A stretch of 64,000 nt of DNA from Alkanindiges hydrocarboniclasticus (GCF_001982605.1 NZ_MLCN01000023.1:1-64000), one strand, 5' to 3'. Counted from the stretch's first letter, positions 40,925 through 50,322 are shown. Notes: generated by a model from the letters alone, not told the origin. Numbers and translations are program-made.

Positions 40925-40960
40925 TCTTAAAGCAGCGAAGTTTAAAACAGGCGGTACGAT

Positions 40961-41212
40961 ATGAACTGCCGTCTGGGCTGTGGGGCATGCTGCATTGCGC
41001 CCAGTATCAGCAGCCCCATTCCGGGTATGCCTCAGGGTAAGCCAGCCGGTGTACGTTGTATTCAGCTGGATGCGCAGAATTTATGCAAGATTTTTGGTCA
41101 TCCCGGGCGTCCAAAAGTATGTGGTTCATTACAACCGGAACAACGAATGTGTGGCAATAACAATGCCGCCGCTTTTGATTATCTGAATGAACTGGAAAAA
41201 CTGACTTCCTGA
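40961..41212 (+). CDS. YkgJ-family cysteine-cluster protein (YeiW-like)
   Basis: This 83-residue protein opens with [14 protein letters not shown], the cysteine cluster of the YkgJ family (PF03692, zinc- or iron-chelating), and continues with [25 protein letters not shown] and VCGSL. It closely resembles E. coli YeiW in length and order. Eight or more Cys are likely metal ligands. The function is not established. Three 23-bp tandem repeats begin 14 bases after its stop codon. Confidence 0.88.
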   Translation: MNCRLGCGACCIAPSISSPIPGMPQGKPAGVRCIQLDAQNLCKIFGHPGRPKVCGSLQPEQRMCGNNNAAAFDYLNELEKLTS

Positions 41213-41225
41213 TCCGAATAAAGTC

Positions 41226-41294
41226 ATTAAGACATTTTATTGATCAGTATTAAGACATTTTATTGATCAGTATTAAAACATTTTATTGATCAAT
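41226..41294. repeat. Three 23-bp direct tandem repeats (TGATCA-containing)
   Basis: Units start at 41226, 41249 and 41272. The first two are identical and the third differs at two positions. Each unit contains ATTGATCA with a TGATCA palindrome and an ACATTTTATT core. They lie between the YkgJ-like gene and the lipoprotein gene at 41460. Confidence 0.85.
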
Positions 41295-41345
41295 GTTTAG
41301 ATAACTCTTCATCTGGCCCAAACTTTATTAAAAATGACCTCTGAC

Positions 41346-41372
41346 CCCCTGAACAGGGGATAGTGTTTTTTT
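41346..41372 (+). terminator. Possible terminator between the repeats and the lipoprotein gene
   Basis: The stem CCCCTG / CAGGGG with a two-base AA loop is followed, after ATAGTG, by seven T. The tight loop and offset T-run make it a moderate candidate for ending the thioesterase/YkgJ transcript. Confidence 0.5.
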
Positions 41373-41459
41373 AGGCCTTCCTTAATATTTGCTGTAAGTC
41401 ACATTAATCAGTGCCTGGGGTGCTGATGATGACATGCCCATAGCTAAAAGGATGCCCTG

Positions 41460-42431
41460 ATGAAACCATTAAATTTTAAAGCACTAACACTTGCCGTCTG
41501 TGTTGGCGCTACATTGAGTCTGGCTGCCTGTGGTAGCGACAATGATGATAACAACAGTACTGCTAACCCGGCACCGGCCAGTACTGAAACCATTAAGGGC
41601 ACCGCAGCTACAGGCAAGCCATTTGTCGGTAAGATAGTTGTCAAAAACAAGGATGGCAAGGAATCCACAGCAGTTGATATTAAGCTGGATGGTACTTTTG
41701 AGGTGGCAGCGCCTAAGGGTGGGCCATACCTGATTAAAGCATATAATGATAAAACCGGTGATCAGGCCGTCACGCTATATTCCTATTCTATGGATGCCAA
41801 AACTCAGGTCAATGTGAACCAGCTCACTACGCAGGCAATATTTGCTGCCAATGGTCAGGCCAGCCTGGATGCGCTGTATAAAGACTGGGACAAGCAAAAC
41901 AGCGTGGTTACAGCAGCCAAGGTTGAAGACGCCGCCAAAAAAGTGGCAGCCAACCTGAGCAGCCAGTTTGCTGCCGTCAGTATTGATGCCAAAAAGCTTA
42001 ATATTTTTAGCTACGAATTCAAGGCCAATGGCAGTGGTTTTGATGCAGTGCTGGACAAGGTGCAGATTTCAGGCTTTAGCAACTGTAATGTCAGTAGCTG
42101 TAACGTAAAATACATGATTAATGGCAGCGAGTTTTCCTGGAATTACCAGATCAGCACCACGGGCTATTCATGGGTGGTTGATGGCGGTGGTATCCCGGGT
42201 TCAGGCCAGAACTGTCTGGTGGGCGTTGACGTGAAAGTAGCCGGACAAAATGTTTCCCAGAAAGTCTGTTATTCCAATTTCCCAACCAATACCGTGTGTG
42301 GTGCCGCCAATGGTGCATTAGGTAGCGCCTTGCAGGTGTTTTCTTCAGGTATTGGTGGCGTTAGTGCAACTTATACTTTTAGTGCGGTTGGCTCCTGTCC
42401 AGCTGGCGCCACGGTGGTTGCCTGGAAATAA
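41460..42431 (+). CDS. Lipoprotein of unknown function
   Basis: The 323-residue precursor has a signal peptide with lipobox SLAAC (Cys24), followed by an Asp/Asn-rich spacer. Residues about 43-110 look like a small beta-sandwich of the carboxypeptidase-regulatory/CNA-B type (GTAATGKPFVGKIVVKNKDG, LDGTFEVAAP). A helical middle follows, then a C-terminal beta-rich part with several Cys (SNCNVSSCNVK, QNCLV, KVCYS, TVCGA, SCPAG) that may form disulfides. AAGGA lies eight bases before the ATG. I do not recognise the family; outer-membrane or surface location is inferred from the lipobox. Confidence 0.8.
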   Translation: MKPLNFKALTLAVCVGATLSLAACGSDNDDNNSTANPAPASTETIKGTAATGKPFVGKIVVKNKDGKESTAVDIKLDGTFEVAAPKGGPYLIKAYNDKTGDQAVTLYSYSMDAKTQVNVNQLTTQAIFAANGQASLDALYKDWDKQNSVVTAAKVEDAAKKVAANLSSQFAAVSIDAKKLNIFSYEFKANGSGFDAVLDKVQISGFSNCNVSSCNVKYMINGSEFSWNYQISTTGYSWVVDGGGIPGSGQNCLVGVDVKVAGQNVSQKVCYSNFPTNTVCGAANGALGSALQVFSSGIGGVSATYTFSAVGSCPAGATVVAWK

Positions 42432-42468
42432 CCAAATTTAAAAATAAATGATCTAAAAAAAATCGCAT

Positions 42469-42499
42469 AAAAAAGCCCTGAACTACTCAGGGCTTTTTT
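42469..42499. terminator. Terminator between the lipoprotein gene and the DOMON-like gene
   Basis: The stem AAAAAGCCCTGA / TCAGGGCTTTTT with a five- to six-base loop is flanked by A- and T-runs. It is likely bidirectional for the converging genes. Confidence 0.85.
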
Positions 42500-42516
42500 A
42501 TATTCAGGATTTTTTG

Positions 42517-43113
42517 CTAAAAGGTGCTAATCCAGTCGCGTTTGCAATGAAAGTCAGCCTGCGCACCTGAATGCTGTAATGCAAAATAAAGTTCAGGCTG
42601 CTTACGGGTTTTGATGACACTGGTCATGCCAATCATCAGGTCATTCCAGCCACACTGATAGTTTTCAAAAAAATGATGAAAGCTTAATACGGCTTCCAGC
42701 TTTTGCGGCTGTGCCTTTAGCTCCAGCAATTGAATATCGTGAACAGCAACAGGTGGCATGTCCGCAGGTTCACGATAATCATCAAAGCCATAGCAGTTCC
42801 AGACGCCTGCTGGACTCAGGTTAATTTCCCGATAAGCTGTCTGGTTCTTAAGCCCAATAAAAAGCTCAAAACAGGTGTGCTGCCATAAATAGTCACGGCG
42901 CGGGTAACCTAGTGCATCAGCATCGGTATGACTGGATGAAGGCGTACCCAGACAGGAAGCCAGATTATCCGCTGAATCTGGCCAGAGCACCTGTTGTTCG
43001 GGATCATTCAGCCAGAACAGCACACGCACTGAATATGGAAGCAGGATTTCAGTGGCACCAACAAGGCGGATACTGCGGTCTAGGGTAAACGGTTCTAACT
43101 CATAGCTTGGCAA
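42517..43113 (-). CDS. DOMON-like domain protein
   Basis: This 198-residue protein matches the bacterial DOMON-like type (MurB-associated-like group): the conserved core LWQHTCFELFIGLKN, then YREINLSPAGVWNCYGFDDYREP, the beta-sandwich centre. It starts at a TTG (43113) with GGAG nine bases upstream; no ATG fits the N-terminus. Such domains bind haem or sugars in other settings, but this subgroup is uncharacterised and has no signal peptide here. It lies just downstream of yhbY on the same strand (37-bp gap). Confidence 0.8.
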   Translation of the reverse strand: MPSYELEPFTLDRSIRLVGATEILLPYSVRVLFWLNDPEQQVLWPDSADNLASCLGTPSSSHTDADALGYPRRDYLWQHTCFELFIGLKNQTAYREINLSPAGVWNCYGFDDYREPADMPPVAVHDIQLLELKAQPQKLEAVLSFHHFFENYQCGWNDLMIGMTSVIKTRKQPELYFALQHSGAQADFHCKRDWISTF

Positions 43114-43150
43114 GATCCGCTACTCCATAGAGAACAAAGAATAAAAAGGC

Positions 43151-43474
43151 TTACTTGGCCAGATGGGCAAAGCGAATCAGGTTGGACAGATGCTGGTTTT
43201 GTTTGGCTGCTTTTTTGTAGAGCAAAACAATTTTGCCAATTTGCTGCACAATTTCAGCCCCGGTTTTTTCGACCAGTTCCTGCATCAGGGCCGCACGGAG
43301 TTCACGGTCTTCGCCACTGACTTTAACTTTAATCAGCTCGTGGTCATTCAGTGCGCGGTTGGCTTCTTCAATAACACCTTCGGTCAGGCCCTGACTGCCC
43401 AGCATCACCACAGGATGCAGTGCATGTCCGATTTGACGTAAACGCTTACGTTCCTGATTTGAAAGACTGCTCAT
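43151..43474 (-). CDS. yhbY: Ribosome assembly RNA-binding protein YhbY
   Basis: This 107-residue CRS1/YhbY (CRM) domain protein associates with pre-50S particles. The signature GHALHPVVMLGSQGLTEGV contains the GxxG-type RNA-binding loop, followed by HELIKVKVSGEDRE. In many gammaproteobacteria yhbY is immediately divergent from rlmE-ftsH. Here about 1.7 kb with a dehydrogenase and an HxlR remnant lies between them. Confidence 0.93.
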   Translation of the reverse strand: MSSLSNQERKRLRQIGHALHPVVMLGSQGLTEGVIEEANRALNDHELIKVKVSGEDRELRAALMQELVEKTGAEIVQQIGKIVLLYKKAAKQNQHLSNLIRFAHLAK

Positions 43475-43618
43475 ACACTGAACTCAAACAACATTGAATA
43501 AGGTTGTCTATTGTAGCGAAAAACCCCAAGGCAAGAAATGATTATCTCAAGCCTTGGCGATCAGGTTTGTGTTCTGGCGTCTGTGCTATAGCAAAAATTC
43601 CATTTAAAATGCCAAATC

Positions 43619-43650
43619 AAAAAAACAATTTTAATTAAATAATTGTTTTT
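43619..43650 (-). terminator. Terminator at the end of the dehydrogenase gene
   Basis: A perfect ten-base stem (AAAAACAATT at 43621-43630 and AATTGTTTTT at 43641-43650) continues into T residues on the minus strand. It overlaps the gene's stop codon. Confidence 0.72.
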
Positions 43651-44659
43651 AAAAGCCACTCAGTACAATTTTGCCGATGCTCTGGTTACTTTCCAGCAGG
43701 GCATGGGCTTTTTTCAGGTTTTTCGCATTGATAGTGCCAAAGTGCTGATTTTGCGTACTATGAATTTTACCGGCATCCACCAGTTGTGCCACGTCATTAA
43801 GGATCTTGCCTTGGGCTTGCAGGTCGCTAGTCTGGAACAGCGAGCGGGTAAACATAAATTCCCAGTGAATGGCCACGCTTTTGCGCTTAAATACACTAAT
43901 GTCCAGTTGTTGAGGATCGTCAATCAAAACCAGCGCGCCTTGCGGTGCAATAATTTCGCTAATGGCCTGCAAATGCTGGTCAGTATGGGTAGTTGAAAAT
44001 ACATACTGCGGTGGCTGTAATTGCTGGGCCTGAAGTTGCTCATTTAATGACTCACTGTGATCGAGCACCACATGTGCGCCCAGTTGCTGGCACCAGTCTC
44101 TGGTTTCTGGCCGTGATGCCGTTGCAATAATGGTTAAGCCAGTTAGTGCACGCAGCAACTGAATGGCAATGGAACCCACACCACCAGCGCCGCCAATAAT
44201 CAGAACACTGGCATTTTCTGCCGGCGTTGTACTAATTTTTAAGCGGTCAAACAGGGCTTCCCATGCGGTAATGCTGGTCAGGGGCAAGGCTGCGGCTTGC
44301 TCAAAGGAAAGACTTTTTGGTTTTAAACCGACAATACGTTCATCCACCAGATGAAACTCGCTATTAGTGCCAGCACGGGTTAAGTCACCAGAATAAAACA
44401 CTTCATCACCCACCTTAAACTGGCTAACCGCTTCACCTACTGCTGTTACCACGCCAGCAGCATCCCAGCCCAGCACCTTGTACTGTCCAGTATCGGGCTG
44501 AACTATCTGGCGAATTTTAGTATCAACCGGATTAACAGAGATTGCTTTCACCTCAACCAACAGGTCACGGCCACGGGCAACAGGTGCAGGCAGTTCAATA
44601 TCCAGCAGGGATTTTTGTTCTTCAATGGCAAGTGAATTCTGGTAAGCAATGGCACGCAT
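43649..44659 (-). CDS. Zinc-type alcohol dehydrogenase/quinone oxidoreductase family protein
   Basis: The protein has 336 residues of the medium-chain dehydrogenase fold. The N-terminal GroES-like domain includes AISVNPVDTKIR and VLGWDAAGVVTAVG; the Rossmann part has IIGGAGGVGSIAIQL (about 150-164). No structural-zinc Cys cluster is seen. It resembles the TIGR02817 'zinc-binding alcohol dehydrogenase family', which act as NADPH:quinone or enone reductases. AGGA lies eight bases before the ATG. It is divergent from a decayed HxlR regulator, so the usual control may be lost. Confidence 0.88.
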   Translation of the reverse strand: MRAIAYQNSLAIEEQKSLLDIELPAPVARGRDLLVEVKAISVNPVDTKIRQIVQPDTGQYKVLGWDAAGVVTAVGEAVSQFKVGDEVFYSGDLTRAGTNSEFHLVDERIVGLKPKSLSFEQAAALPLTSITAWEALFDRLKISTTPAENASVLIIGGAGGVGSIAIQLLRALTGLTIIATASRPETRDWCQQLGAHVVLDHSESLNEQLQAQQLQPPQYVFSTTHTDQHLQAISEIIAPQGALVLIDDPQQLDISVFKRKSVAIHWEFMFTRSLFQTSDLQAQGKILNDVAQLVDAGKIHSTQNQHFGTINAKNLKKAHALLESNQSIGKIVLSGF

Positions 44660-44893
44660 ATTAAAAGTCCTGAACCTTGTAAAGCAGGCATAGAGCCCTA
44701 ATTAACCAACACCTTAAAAGCAAAGAAACTTTTCTGCAAGAATGCACATTCATGACACCAGCTATCCCTTTTGACATTAATGACATATTTAATACTGATA
44801 GCCCGAAATGATTAATTGAATGATTCACTGCAAGCTCTACCCACCGCATCTTGATCAGCTTGCTGTTATCAAGAAATGAATACAGGAAACCAG

Positions 44894-45173
44894 ATGCCTA
44901 ATATTGCCCATGAACGCCATGATTGTACGGCAGGATGCCCGGTAGAAGGTGTGCTTGAAATAATTGATGGTAAATGGAAAGGGGTTATCCTGTATCATTT
45001 GCTGGATGAAACCCTGCGCTTTACTGAAATCCGTCAGGGGTAAAACTCTGGCACCCATTATCCGTGCCATGGAGCCTTGGGGCCGGGAAAATTTGCCAGA
45101 GTTAGCCCATGCACGCATGACGAATGAGCGTGCTATGCACATTTCAGATAAAAACACTGACAAAATCAGTTAA
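44894..45173 (+). pseudogene. HxlR-family regulator, inactivated by internal deletion
   Basis: From the ATG at 44894 (AGGA six bases upstream) 49 codons read as an HxlR N-terminus (HDCTAGCPVEGVLEIIDG, then FTEIRQ) and stop at TAA 45041. In the +1 frame the sequence continues directly as GKTLAPIIRAMEPWGREN, which is the C-terminal wing/helix of the same family, to a stop at 45173. The roughly 40 residues normally between these blocks are missing, so an internal deletion with a frameshift has fused the two ends. It is divergent from the dehydrogenase gene it probably once regulated. Confidence 0.82.
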
Positions 45174-45237
45174 TATCTGCACTGTTGTTAAGTTAAGAAA
45201 ACGTATTTAATGAAACTGGTTTTTTACAGGTTGAGCT

Positions 45238-45885
45238 ATGGCTACACGCATTACCAACAATAAGCTGTCCAAGAGTAGTAAGGCTTGGATGCGTGAGCAT
45301 CTGGATGACTTCTATGTGAAGAAAGCCCATAAAGAAGGCTATCGTGCGCGTGCTGCCTACAAATTACTTGAGATTCAGGAAAAATATCACCTGATCAAGC
45401 CCGGCATGACTGTGGTTGACCTAGGTGCCGCACCGGGAAGCTGGTCGCAGATTGCTGGCAAGCTGGTTGGTTCCAAAGGACTGGTCGTTGCCTCGGATAT
45501 CTTGCATATGGATGCCTTGCCGGATGTGACTTTCTTGCAGGGAGACTTCCGGGAGCAGGCTGTTTTTGATGAATTGTTAAAAATTCTTAATGGCCGACCA
45601 GTGGACGTTGTAATTTCCGATATGGCCCCCAATACATCTGGTAATACTTCTGTTGATCAGCCGCGCATGATTTACCTGTGTGAACTGGCTCTGGATTTTG
45701 CCACCCGGGTATTAGGTCCCAAAGGCCAGTTTCTGGTAAAGGTTTTTCAGGGCGAAGGTTTTGATGAATATCGAAAATCAATTGTTGATACTTTTGATGT
45801 GCTAAAAACCACCAAGCCGGATGCATCACGGGCCCGGTCAAAAGAAGTATACCTGCTGGGTCAGGGACGTAAAAAATCCTTATAA
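45238..45885 (+). CDS. rlmE: 23S rRNA (uridine-2'-O-)-methyltransferase RlmE (RrmJ/FtsJ)
   Basis: RlmE methylates 2'-O of U2552 in 23S rRNA using S-adenosylmethionine, a late step in 50S maturation. The 215-residue protein shows the SAM motif [13 protein letters not shown] and the catalytic tetrad: Lys42 (AAYKLLE), Asp in ISDMAPN, Lys in FLVKVFQG and Glu in RSKEVYLLG. It precedes ftsH on the same strand by 171 bp, the conserved heat-shock pair. A short AGG site precedes the ATG. Confidence 0.96.
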   Translation: MATRITNNKLSKSSKAWMREHLDDFYVKKAHKEGYRARAAYKLLEIQEKYHLIKPGMTVVDLGAAPGSWSQIAGKLVGSKGLVVASDILHMDALPDVTFLQGDFREQAVFDELLKILNGRPVDVVISDMAPNTSGNTSVDQPRMIYLCELALDFATRVLGPKGQFLVKVFQGEGFDEYRKSIVDTFDVLKTTKPDASRARSKEVYLLGQGRKKSL

Positions 45886-46009
45886 CGAAATTAAAATTTA
45901 GGTGTTCAGTGAAATTAACTGAAGCTTAAATTGAGTGAAAACCTGAGTGAAAGATCACATCTATCAGGTCGTCATGTACCGAATATCGACATTAGGTTCA
46001 TGATTTGAA

Positions 46010-46018
46010 TGCTATAAT
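46010..46018 (+). promoter_or_regulatory. Extended -10 promoter of ftsH
   Basis: The sequence TGCTATAAT gives a perfect TATAAT box (46013-46018) with the extended TGn element, 38 bp upstream of the ftsH start. The -35 region is weak (TTAGGT, 15-bp spacer), as is usual with extended -10 promoters. It lies in the rlmE-ftsH gap, so ftsH may be transcribed on its own. Confidence 0.55.
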
Positions 46019-46056
46019 GCATGCTGTGATCATCATGTATATATGGGAAGAAAGCT

Positions 46057-47961
46057 TTGAGCGATCTCGTTAAGAATGCCGTGTTGTGGCTTGTCATCAT
46101 CGGTGTTCTCGTGCTGGTATTTAGCAATTTTGAAAACCGCAACAAGCCGGATCAACTGAACTATTCCGAGTTCGTGGCGGCGGTTAATGCGGGTCAAATC
46201 AAGCAGGTCAAAATTGACGGCGAGAGAATTACGGGCGAGAAGCGTAGCGGAACAGCGTTTGAAAGTATTCGCCCAGCCGTGACTGATGCTGAATTGATGC
46301 CAAACCTGATTAAAAATAATGTAGAAATTGAAGGTACTGCGCCGCATCGTCAGGGCTTGCTCATGCAGTTGCTGATTGCCAGCTTCCCAGTGTTACTGAT
46401 TATTCTGCTGTTTATGTTCTTTATGCGGAACATGCAGGGTGGTGCTGGTGGCAAAGGTGGGCCAATGAGCTTTGGTAAATCCAAGGCCAAAATGCTGACC
46501 GATGACCAGATCAAGGTTAACTTTGCTGATGTGGCCGGTTGTGATGAAGCCAAGCAGGAAGTGGTTGAAATTGTTGACTTCCTAAAAGACCCAGCCAAAT
46601 TCAAGCGTCTGGGTGCCAAGATTCCCCGTGGTGTGCTGATGGTTGGCCCACCGGGAACAGGTAAAACCTTACTGGCTAAAGCCATTGCGGGTGAAGCCAA
46701 AGTACCGTTCTTCTCAATTTCCGGTTCGGACTTTGTTGAAATGTTTGTGGGCGTGGGTGCATCCCGCGTACGTGACATGTTTGAGCAGGCCAAGCGTCAT
46801 GCGCCATGTATTATCTTTATTGACGAGATTGATGCAGTGGGCCGTCATCGGGGTTCAGGTACAGGTGGTGGTCACGATGAACGTGAGCAAACCTTGAACC
46901 AGATGCTGGTGGAAATGGATGGTTTTGAAGGCAATGAAGGTATTATCGTGATTGCTGCGACCAACCGCGTGGACGTACTGGATAAAGCATTGCTGCGTCC
47001 GGGCCGTTTTGACCGTCAGGTTGCAGTAGGCTTGCCCGACATCAAGGGCCGTGAGCAAATTCTGAATGTGCATATGACCAAACTGCCATCGGTAACAGGT
47101 GTTGATACGAAAGTACTGGCACGTGGTACACCTGGTTTTAGTGGTGCTGACCTTGCCAACCTTGTCAATGAAGCAGCACTGTTTGCTGCCCGTCGTAATA
47201 AAAATACGGTGGATATGCACGACTTTGAAGATGCCAAGGACAAGATTTTCATGGGGCCAGAGCGTAAGTCGATGGTACTGCGTGAAGAAGAACGTAAGGC
47301 TACTGCCTACCATGAAGCTGGTCATGCCATTGTGGCTGAGTTGCTGCCCGAAACTGATCCAGTACATAAAGTGACCATTATGCCGCGTGGCTGGGCGCTG
47401 GGTGTAACCTGGCAGTTGCCTGAACATGACCGCATTAGTCATTACAAGCATAAAATGCTAAATGAAATTTCCATTTTGTTTGGTGGCCGTATTGCTGAAG
47501 AAGTATTTATTAATCAGCAATCTACAGGTGCTTCCAATGACTTTGAACGTGCAACCAAAATTGCCCGTGCCATGGTCACCAAATATGGCATGTCAGATAA
47601 GTTAGGTGTGATGGTATATGAAGATGACCAATCACAGTCTTTCTTTGGCAATGTGGGTAGCCGTACCATTTCAGAAGCAACCCAGCAACAGGTTGATGCC
47701 GAAGTACGTCGTATTCTGGATGAGCAATACAAAATTGCCCGTGACCTGATTGAATCCAATCTGGACATTGCGCATGCGATGGTGAAAGCATTGCTGGAAT
47801 GGGAAACCATTGACCGCGAGCAGATTCTGGACATTATGGCTGGCCGTACTCCAAAGCCGCCTCGTGTTTATGAACCTATTAATCCTGTGCCAACCCATAG
47901 TATTGATAGTGGCGGTTCTTCATCAGGGGGTTCTACGCCACCGCCTTTGCCAGTGATTTAA
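46057..47961 (+). CDS. ftsH: ATP-dependent zinc metalloprotease FtsH
   Basis: FtsH is the membrane-anchored AAA+ protease that degrades misfolded membrane proteins and regulators such as LpxC. The 634-residue protein has two N-terminal transmembrane helices (about 8-24 and 105-125). Walker A GPPGTGKT starts at residue 197, [11 protein letters not shown] is Walker B, and the second region of homology includes RPGRFDRQ. The zinc site is HEAGH (419-423). It starts at a TTG (46057) with GGGAAG upstream, giving [13 protein letters not shown] as in other FtsH proteins. The C-terminus is Gly/Ser/Pro-rich. Confidence 0.97.
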   Translation: MSDLVKNAVLWLVIIGVLVLVFSNFENRNKPDQLNYSEFVAAVNAGQIKQVKIDGERITGEKRSGTAFESIRPAVTDAELMPNLIKNNVEIEGTAPHRQGLLMQLLIASFPVLLIILLFMFFMRNMQGGAGGKGGPMSFGKSKAKMLTDDQIKVNFADVAGCDEAKQEVVEIVDFLKDPAKFKRLGAKIPRGVLMVGPPGTGKTLLAKAIAGEAKVPFFSISGSDFVEMFVGVGASRVRDMFEQAKRHAPCIIFIDEIDAVGRHRGSGTGGGHDEREQTLNQMLVEMDGFEGNEGIIVIAATNRVDVLDKALLRPGRFDRQVAVGLPDIKGREQILNVHMTKLPSVTGVDTKVLARGTPGFSGADLANLVNEAALFAARRNKNTVDMHDFEDAKDKIFMGPERKSMVLREEERKATAYHEAGHAIVAELLPETDPVHKVTIMPRGWALGVTWQLPEHDRISHYKHKMLNEISILFGGRIAEEVFINQQSTGASNDFERATKIARAMVTKYGMSDKLGVMVYEDDQSQSFFGNVGSRTISEATQQQVDAEVRRILDEQYKIARDLIESNLDIAHAMVKALLEWETIDREQILDIMAGRTPKPPRVYEPINPVPTHSIDSGGSSSGGSTPPPLPVI

Positions 47962-48004
47962 TTGCTGTCTTAAAAATAATGTTTTCTACTGAAAACGCCT
48001 CTAT

Positions 48005-48038
48005 AAAAAACCGCGCTTAATTCAGGCGCGGTTTTTTT
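48005..48038 (+). terminator. Terminator between ftsH and folP
   Basis: The stem AAAAAACCGCGC / GCGCGGTTTTTT with a nine-base loop ends in seven T. Confidence 0.85.
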
Positions 48039-48071
48039 ATAAAATAACACTGTTGTCAAACTGGAACGCTT

Positions 48072-48929
48072 ATGCAATTACGTCCATTACCCGCGGTTAC
48101 TCTTAACTGCAAAAATAAAGTACTGGATTTATCCGTACCACAAGTCATGGGCATATTAAATGTGACACCAGATTCCTTTTCGGATGGTGGGCAATATACC
48201 CAGCTTGAATATGCCTTAAACCATGCAAAAGACATGGTAAGGCAAGGTGCCAGTATTATTGATATTGGGGGTGAATCCACCCGGCCTCATGCGGCCAAGG
48301 TCGGCATTGCACAAGAATTACAACGGGTAGTGCCTGTGGTAAAAGCCATTAGCCAGCAGCTTGATGTCATTATTTCAATTGATACCAGTACGCCGGAAGT
48401 CATGCAGGCTGCCGTAGATGCAGGTGCACATTTATGGAATGATGTGCGTGCGCTAACCCGGCCGAAAGCGCTGGAAATGGCGGCCAGTTTAAATGTTCCG
48501 GTAATTCTGATGCATATGCGTGGTGAACCAGACACCATGAATAGTCTGGCAAATTATGACAATGTAGTGCATGAGGTGATTAATGAACTAGAGCAACGCG
48601 TTAATGCAGCACTAACCGCAGGCATCGCGCGTGATCATATTATTCTGGACCCCGGTTTTGGTTTTGCCAAAAATGCCCAGCACAATTTAAAACTATTAAA
48701 TTCGCTGTATCAGTTTAATGATTATTTTGGCTTGCCATGGCTGAGTGGATTGTCACGCAAGCGCTTTTTGGGTGAAGTGCTAAATGGTGCAAATGTAAAT
48801 GATCGCTTGTATGCTGGTTTGGCAGGCCACCTGCTGTCAGTGCAGCAAGGGGCTTCTATCGTGCGCACGCATGATGTGCTTGCCACGGTTCAACATTTAA
48901 AATTGTGGCAAGCCAGCTTAAACGCTTAA
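48072..48929 (+). CDS. folP: Dihydropteroate synthase
   Basis: FolP condenses p-aminobenzoate with 6-hydroxymethyl-dihydropterin pyrophosphate in folate synthesis and is the target of sulfonamides. The 285-residue TIM barrel carries both signatures: MGILNVTPDSFSDGG near the N-terminus and GASIIDIGGESTRP after it. Further conserved parts are ILMHMRG, LDPGFGFAK and LSRKRFLG. In many gammaproteobacteria folP follows ftsH and precedes glmM. Here glmM is absent and a convergent lipoprotein gene follows. Confidence 0.96.
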   Translation: MQLRPLPAVTLNCKNKVLDLSVPQVMGILNVTPDSFSDGGQYTQLEYALNHAKDMVRQGASIIDIGGESTRPHAAKVGIAQELQRVVPVVKAISQQLDVIISIDTSTPEVMQAAVDAGAHLWNDVRALTRPKALEMAASLNVPVILMHMRGEPDTMNSLANYDNVVHEVINELEQRVNAALTAGIARDHIILDPGFGFAKNAQHNLKLLNSLYQFNDYFGLPWLSGLSRKRFLGEVLNGANVNDRLYAGLAGHLLSVQQGASIVRTHDVLATVQHLKLWQASLNA

Positions 48930-48960
48930 CAGGATACGGATATGACAAGCCATAAAGAGA

Positions 48961-49332
48961 TTATGAGCAATTAACCGATTTATACTGATCTTCTTTAACC
49001 TGTTTAAAGCCCAGTGACTGTGCGGTTTCTAGCTGGAATGAAGCAATTTTATAAATACCCAGCTTGCCTTGTGCTGCACCACATACCTGTGTGCGCATCA
49101 TGCCATCATCAGCGCAGTGAGCGCCCAGTACCTGCACTTGGTTTTGATCGAGCATACTCTGGGTTTTTTTAAGTGCTTCTTTACTGGATACTTGCTCGCA
49201 TTGTTTTAAGCCAAGGTCTTTGGCTACCCATATAGGCTGATGGCTACCTTCAGGCAATTGGGACGGGGAGGACTGGCAGCCAGCCAGCAGGGCTGTACCC
49301 AGCAGGCTTAAGGCAAAAGCTGTATTTTTCAT
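48961..49332 (-). CDS. Small lipoprotein of unknown function
   Basis: The 123-residue precursor begins at 49332 (MKNTAFALSLLGTALLAGC), with a clear lipobox LLAGC. The mature part contains four more Cys (KQCEQ, GAHCADD, TQVCGAA, VNCS) that could form disulfides in the periplasm. An ATG two codons upstream is too close to its only GGA site. I do not recognise the family. It converges with folP and is preceded by rsmI on the other side, without an obvious operon. Confidence 0.78.
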   Translation of the reverse strand: MKNTAFALSLLGTALLAGCQSSPSQLPEGSHQPIWVAKDLGLKQCEQVSSKEALKKTQSMLDQNQVQVLGAHCADDGMMRTQVCGAAQGKLGIYKIASFQLETAQSLGFKQVKEDQYKSVNCS

Positions 49333-49470
49333 GAGCATTAATCCATTAATGTAATTGGAGAACATTGTTAGACTAACAAACTCATGGCGTTGTACTGCAT
49401 TAAAAATGTTACGCCAGTGTTAATGCTCAGCAATGAAAAACAGGTTTCAACCTTCAAGATTTCGCTACGG

Positions 49471-50307
49471 TTAGTCTGCCTTGAGCTGCAAGGCCCGCTG
49501 GTACAGTTCATTTTTTTTCAGGCCTGTTAAATCAGCGGCAAGCTGTGATGCCGTTTTCACAGGTAGATCCTGCAACAGGCGTTTTAATAACTCATCCACT
49601 TTTTGCTGATCCTGCTCGCCGGTATCTGGCGCACCAGCCACCACCAGTACAATTTCACCCTTTTGCTGATTAGGATCATTTTTCACCCACTCAACCAGTT
49701 CAGCAAAGGTGGTCTTTTTAATGGTTTCAAAGGTTTTGGTAATTTCACGTGCCATGGTCACGCTACGATCTGCCCCAAAAATATCATGCATGTCCTGCGC
49801 GCAATCCAGAATACGATGCGGCGCTTCATAAAAAATCAGGGTTTGGGTGGCTGCTTTTAATGCTTGGAGTTTTTGCTGGCGGGCATGTGACTTGGCCGGT
49901 AAAAAACCTTCAAAACTAAAACGGTCACTCGGTAGCCCCGCTGCACTTAAGGCAGCAATGGCCGCACAGGCACCCGGCACCGGAATAACACGGATATTTT
50001 CTTCATGCGCGGCGCGCACCAGTTTAAAACCGGGATCACTAATGAGTGGTGTACCAGCATCACTGATTAGCGCAACTGACTGGCCTTGTTTAATTTTGTA
50101 TATAATTTCTGAGATTTTGTGATTTTCGTTATGTTCATGGCAAGCTGTGAGTGCAGTTGTAATATGATAAGCATCCATTAGACGTGTCGCGTGCCGGGTG
50201 TCTTCAGCTGCAATGAGACTTACCTCACGCAATATTTGAATTGCACGCGGTGAAATATCTTCAAGGTGACCAATGGGCGTTGCCACCACATATAAATAAG
50301 CACTCAT
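49471..50307 (-). CDS. rsmI: 16S rRNA (cytidine-2'-O-)-methyltransferase RsmI
   Basis: RsmI methylates the 2'-O of C1402 in the decoding centre of 16S rRNA. The 278-residue protein belongs to the tetrapyrrole-methylase fold: VATPIGHLEDISPRA at the N-terminus, IAAEDTRH, LISDAGTPLISDPG (SAM-binding) and PVPGACAAIAALSAAGLP. It is divergent from lpoA with only 15 bp between start codons, so their promoters must lie inside the opposite coding regions. The rsmI|lpoA-yraN order is conserved in gammaproteobacteria. Confidence 0.95.
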   Translation of the reverse strand: MSAYLYVVATPIGHLEDISPRAIQILREVSLIAAEDTRHATRLMDAYHITTALTACHEHNENHKISEIIYKIKQGQSVALISDAGTPLISDPGFKLVRAAHEENIRVIPVPGACAAIAALSAAGLPSDRFSFEGFLPAKSHARQQKLQALKAATQTLIFYEAPHRILDCAQDMHDIFGADRSVTMAREITKTFETIKKTTFAELVEWVKNDPNQQKGEIVLVVAGAPDTGEQDQQKVDELLKRLLQDLPVKTASQLAADLTGLKKNELYQRALQLKAD

Positions 50308-50322
50308 GCGGAAGGCTTCTCC

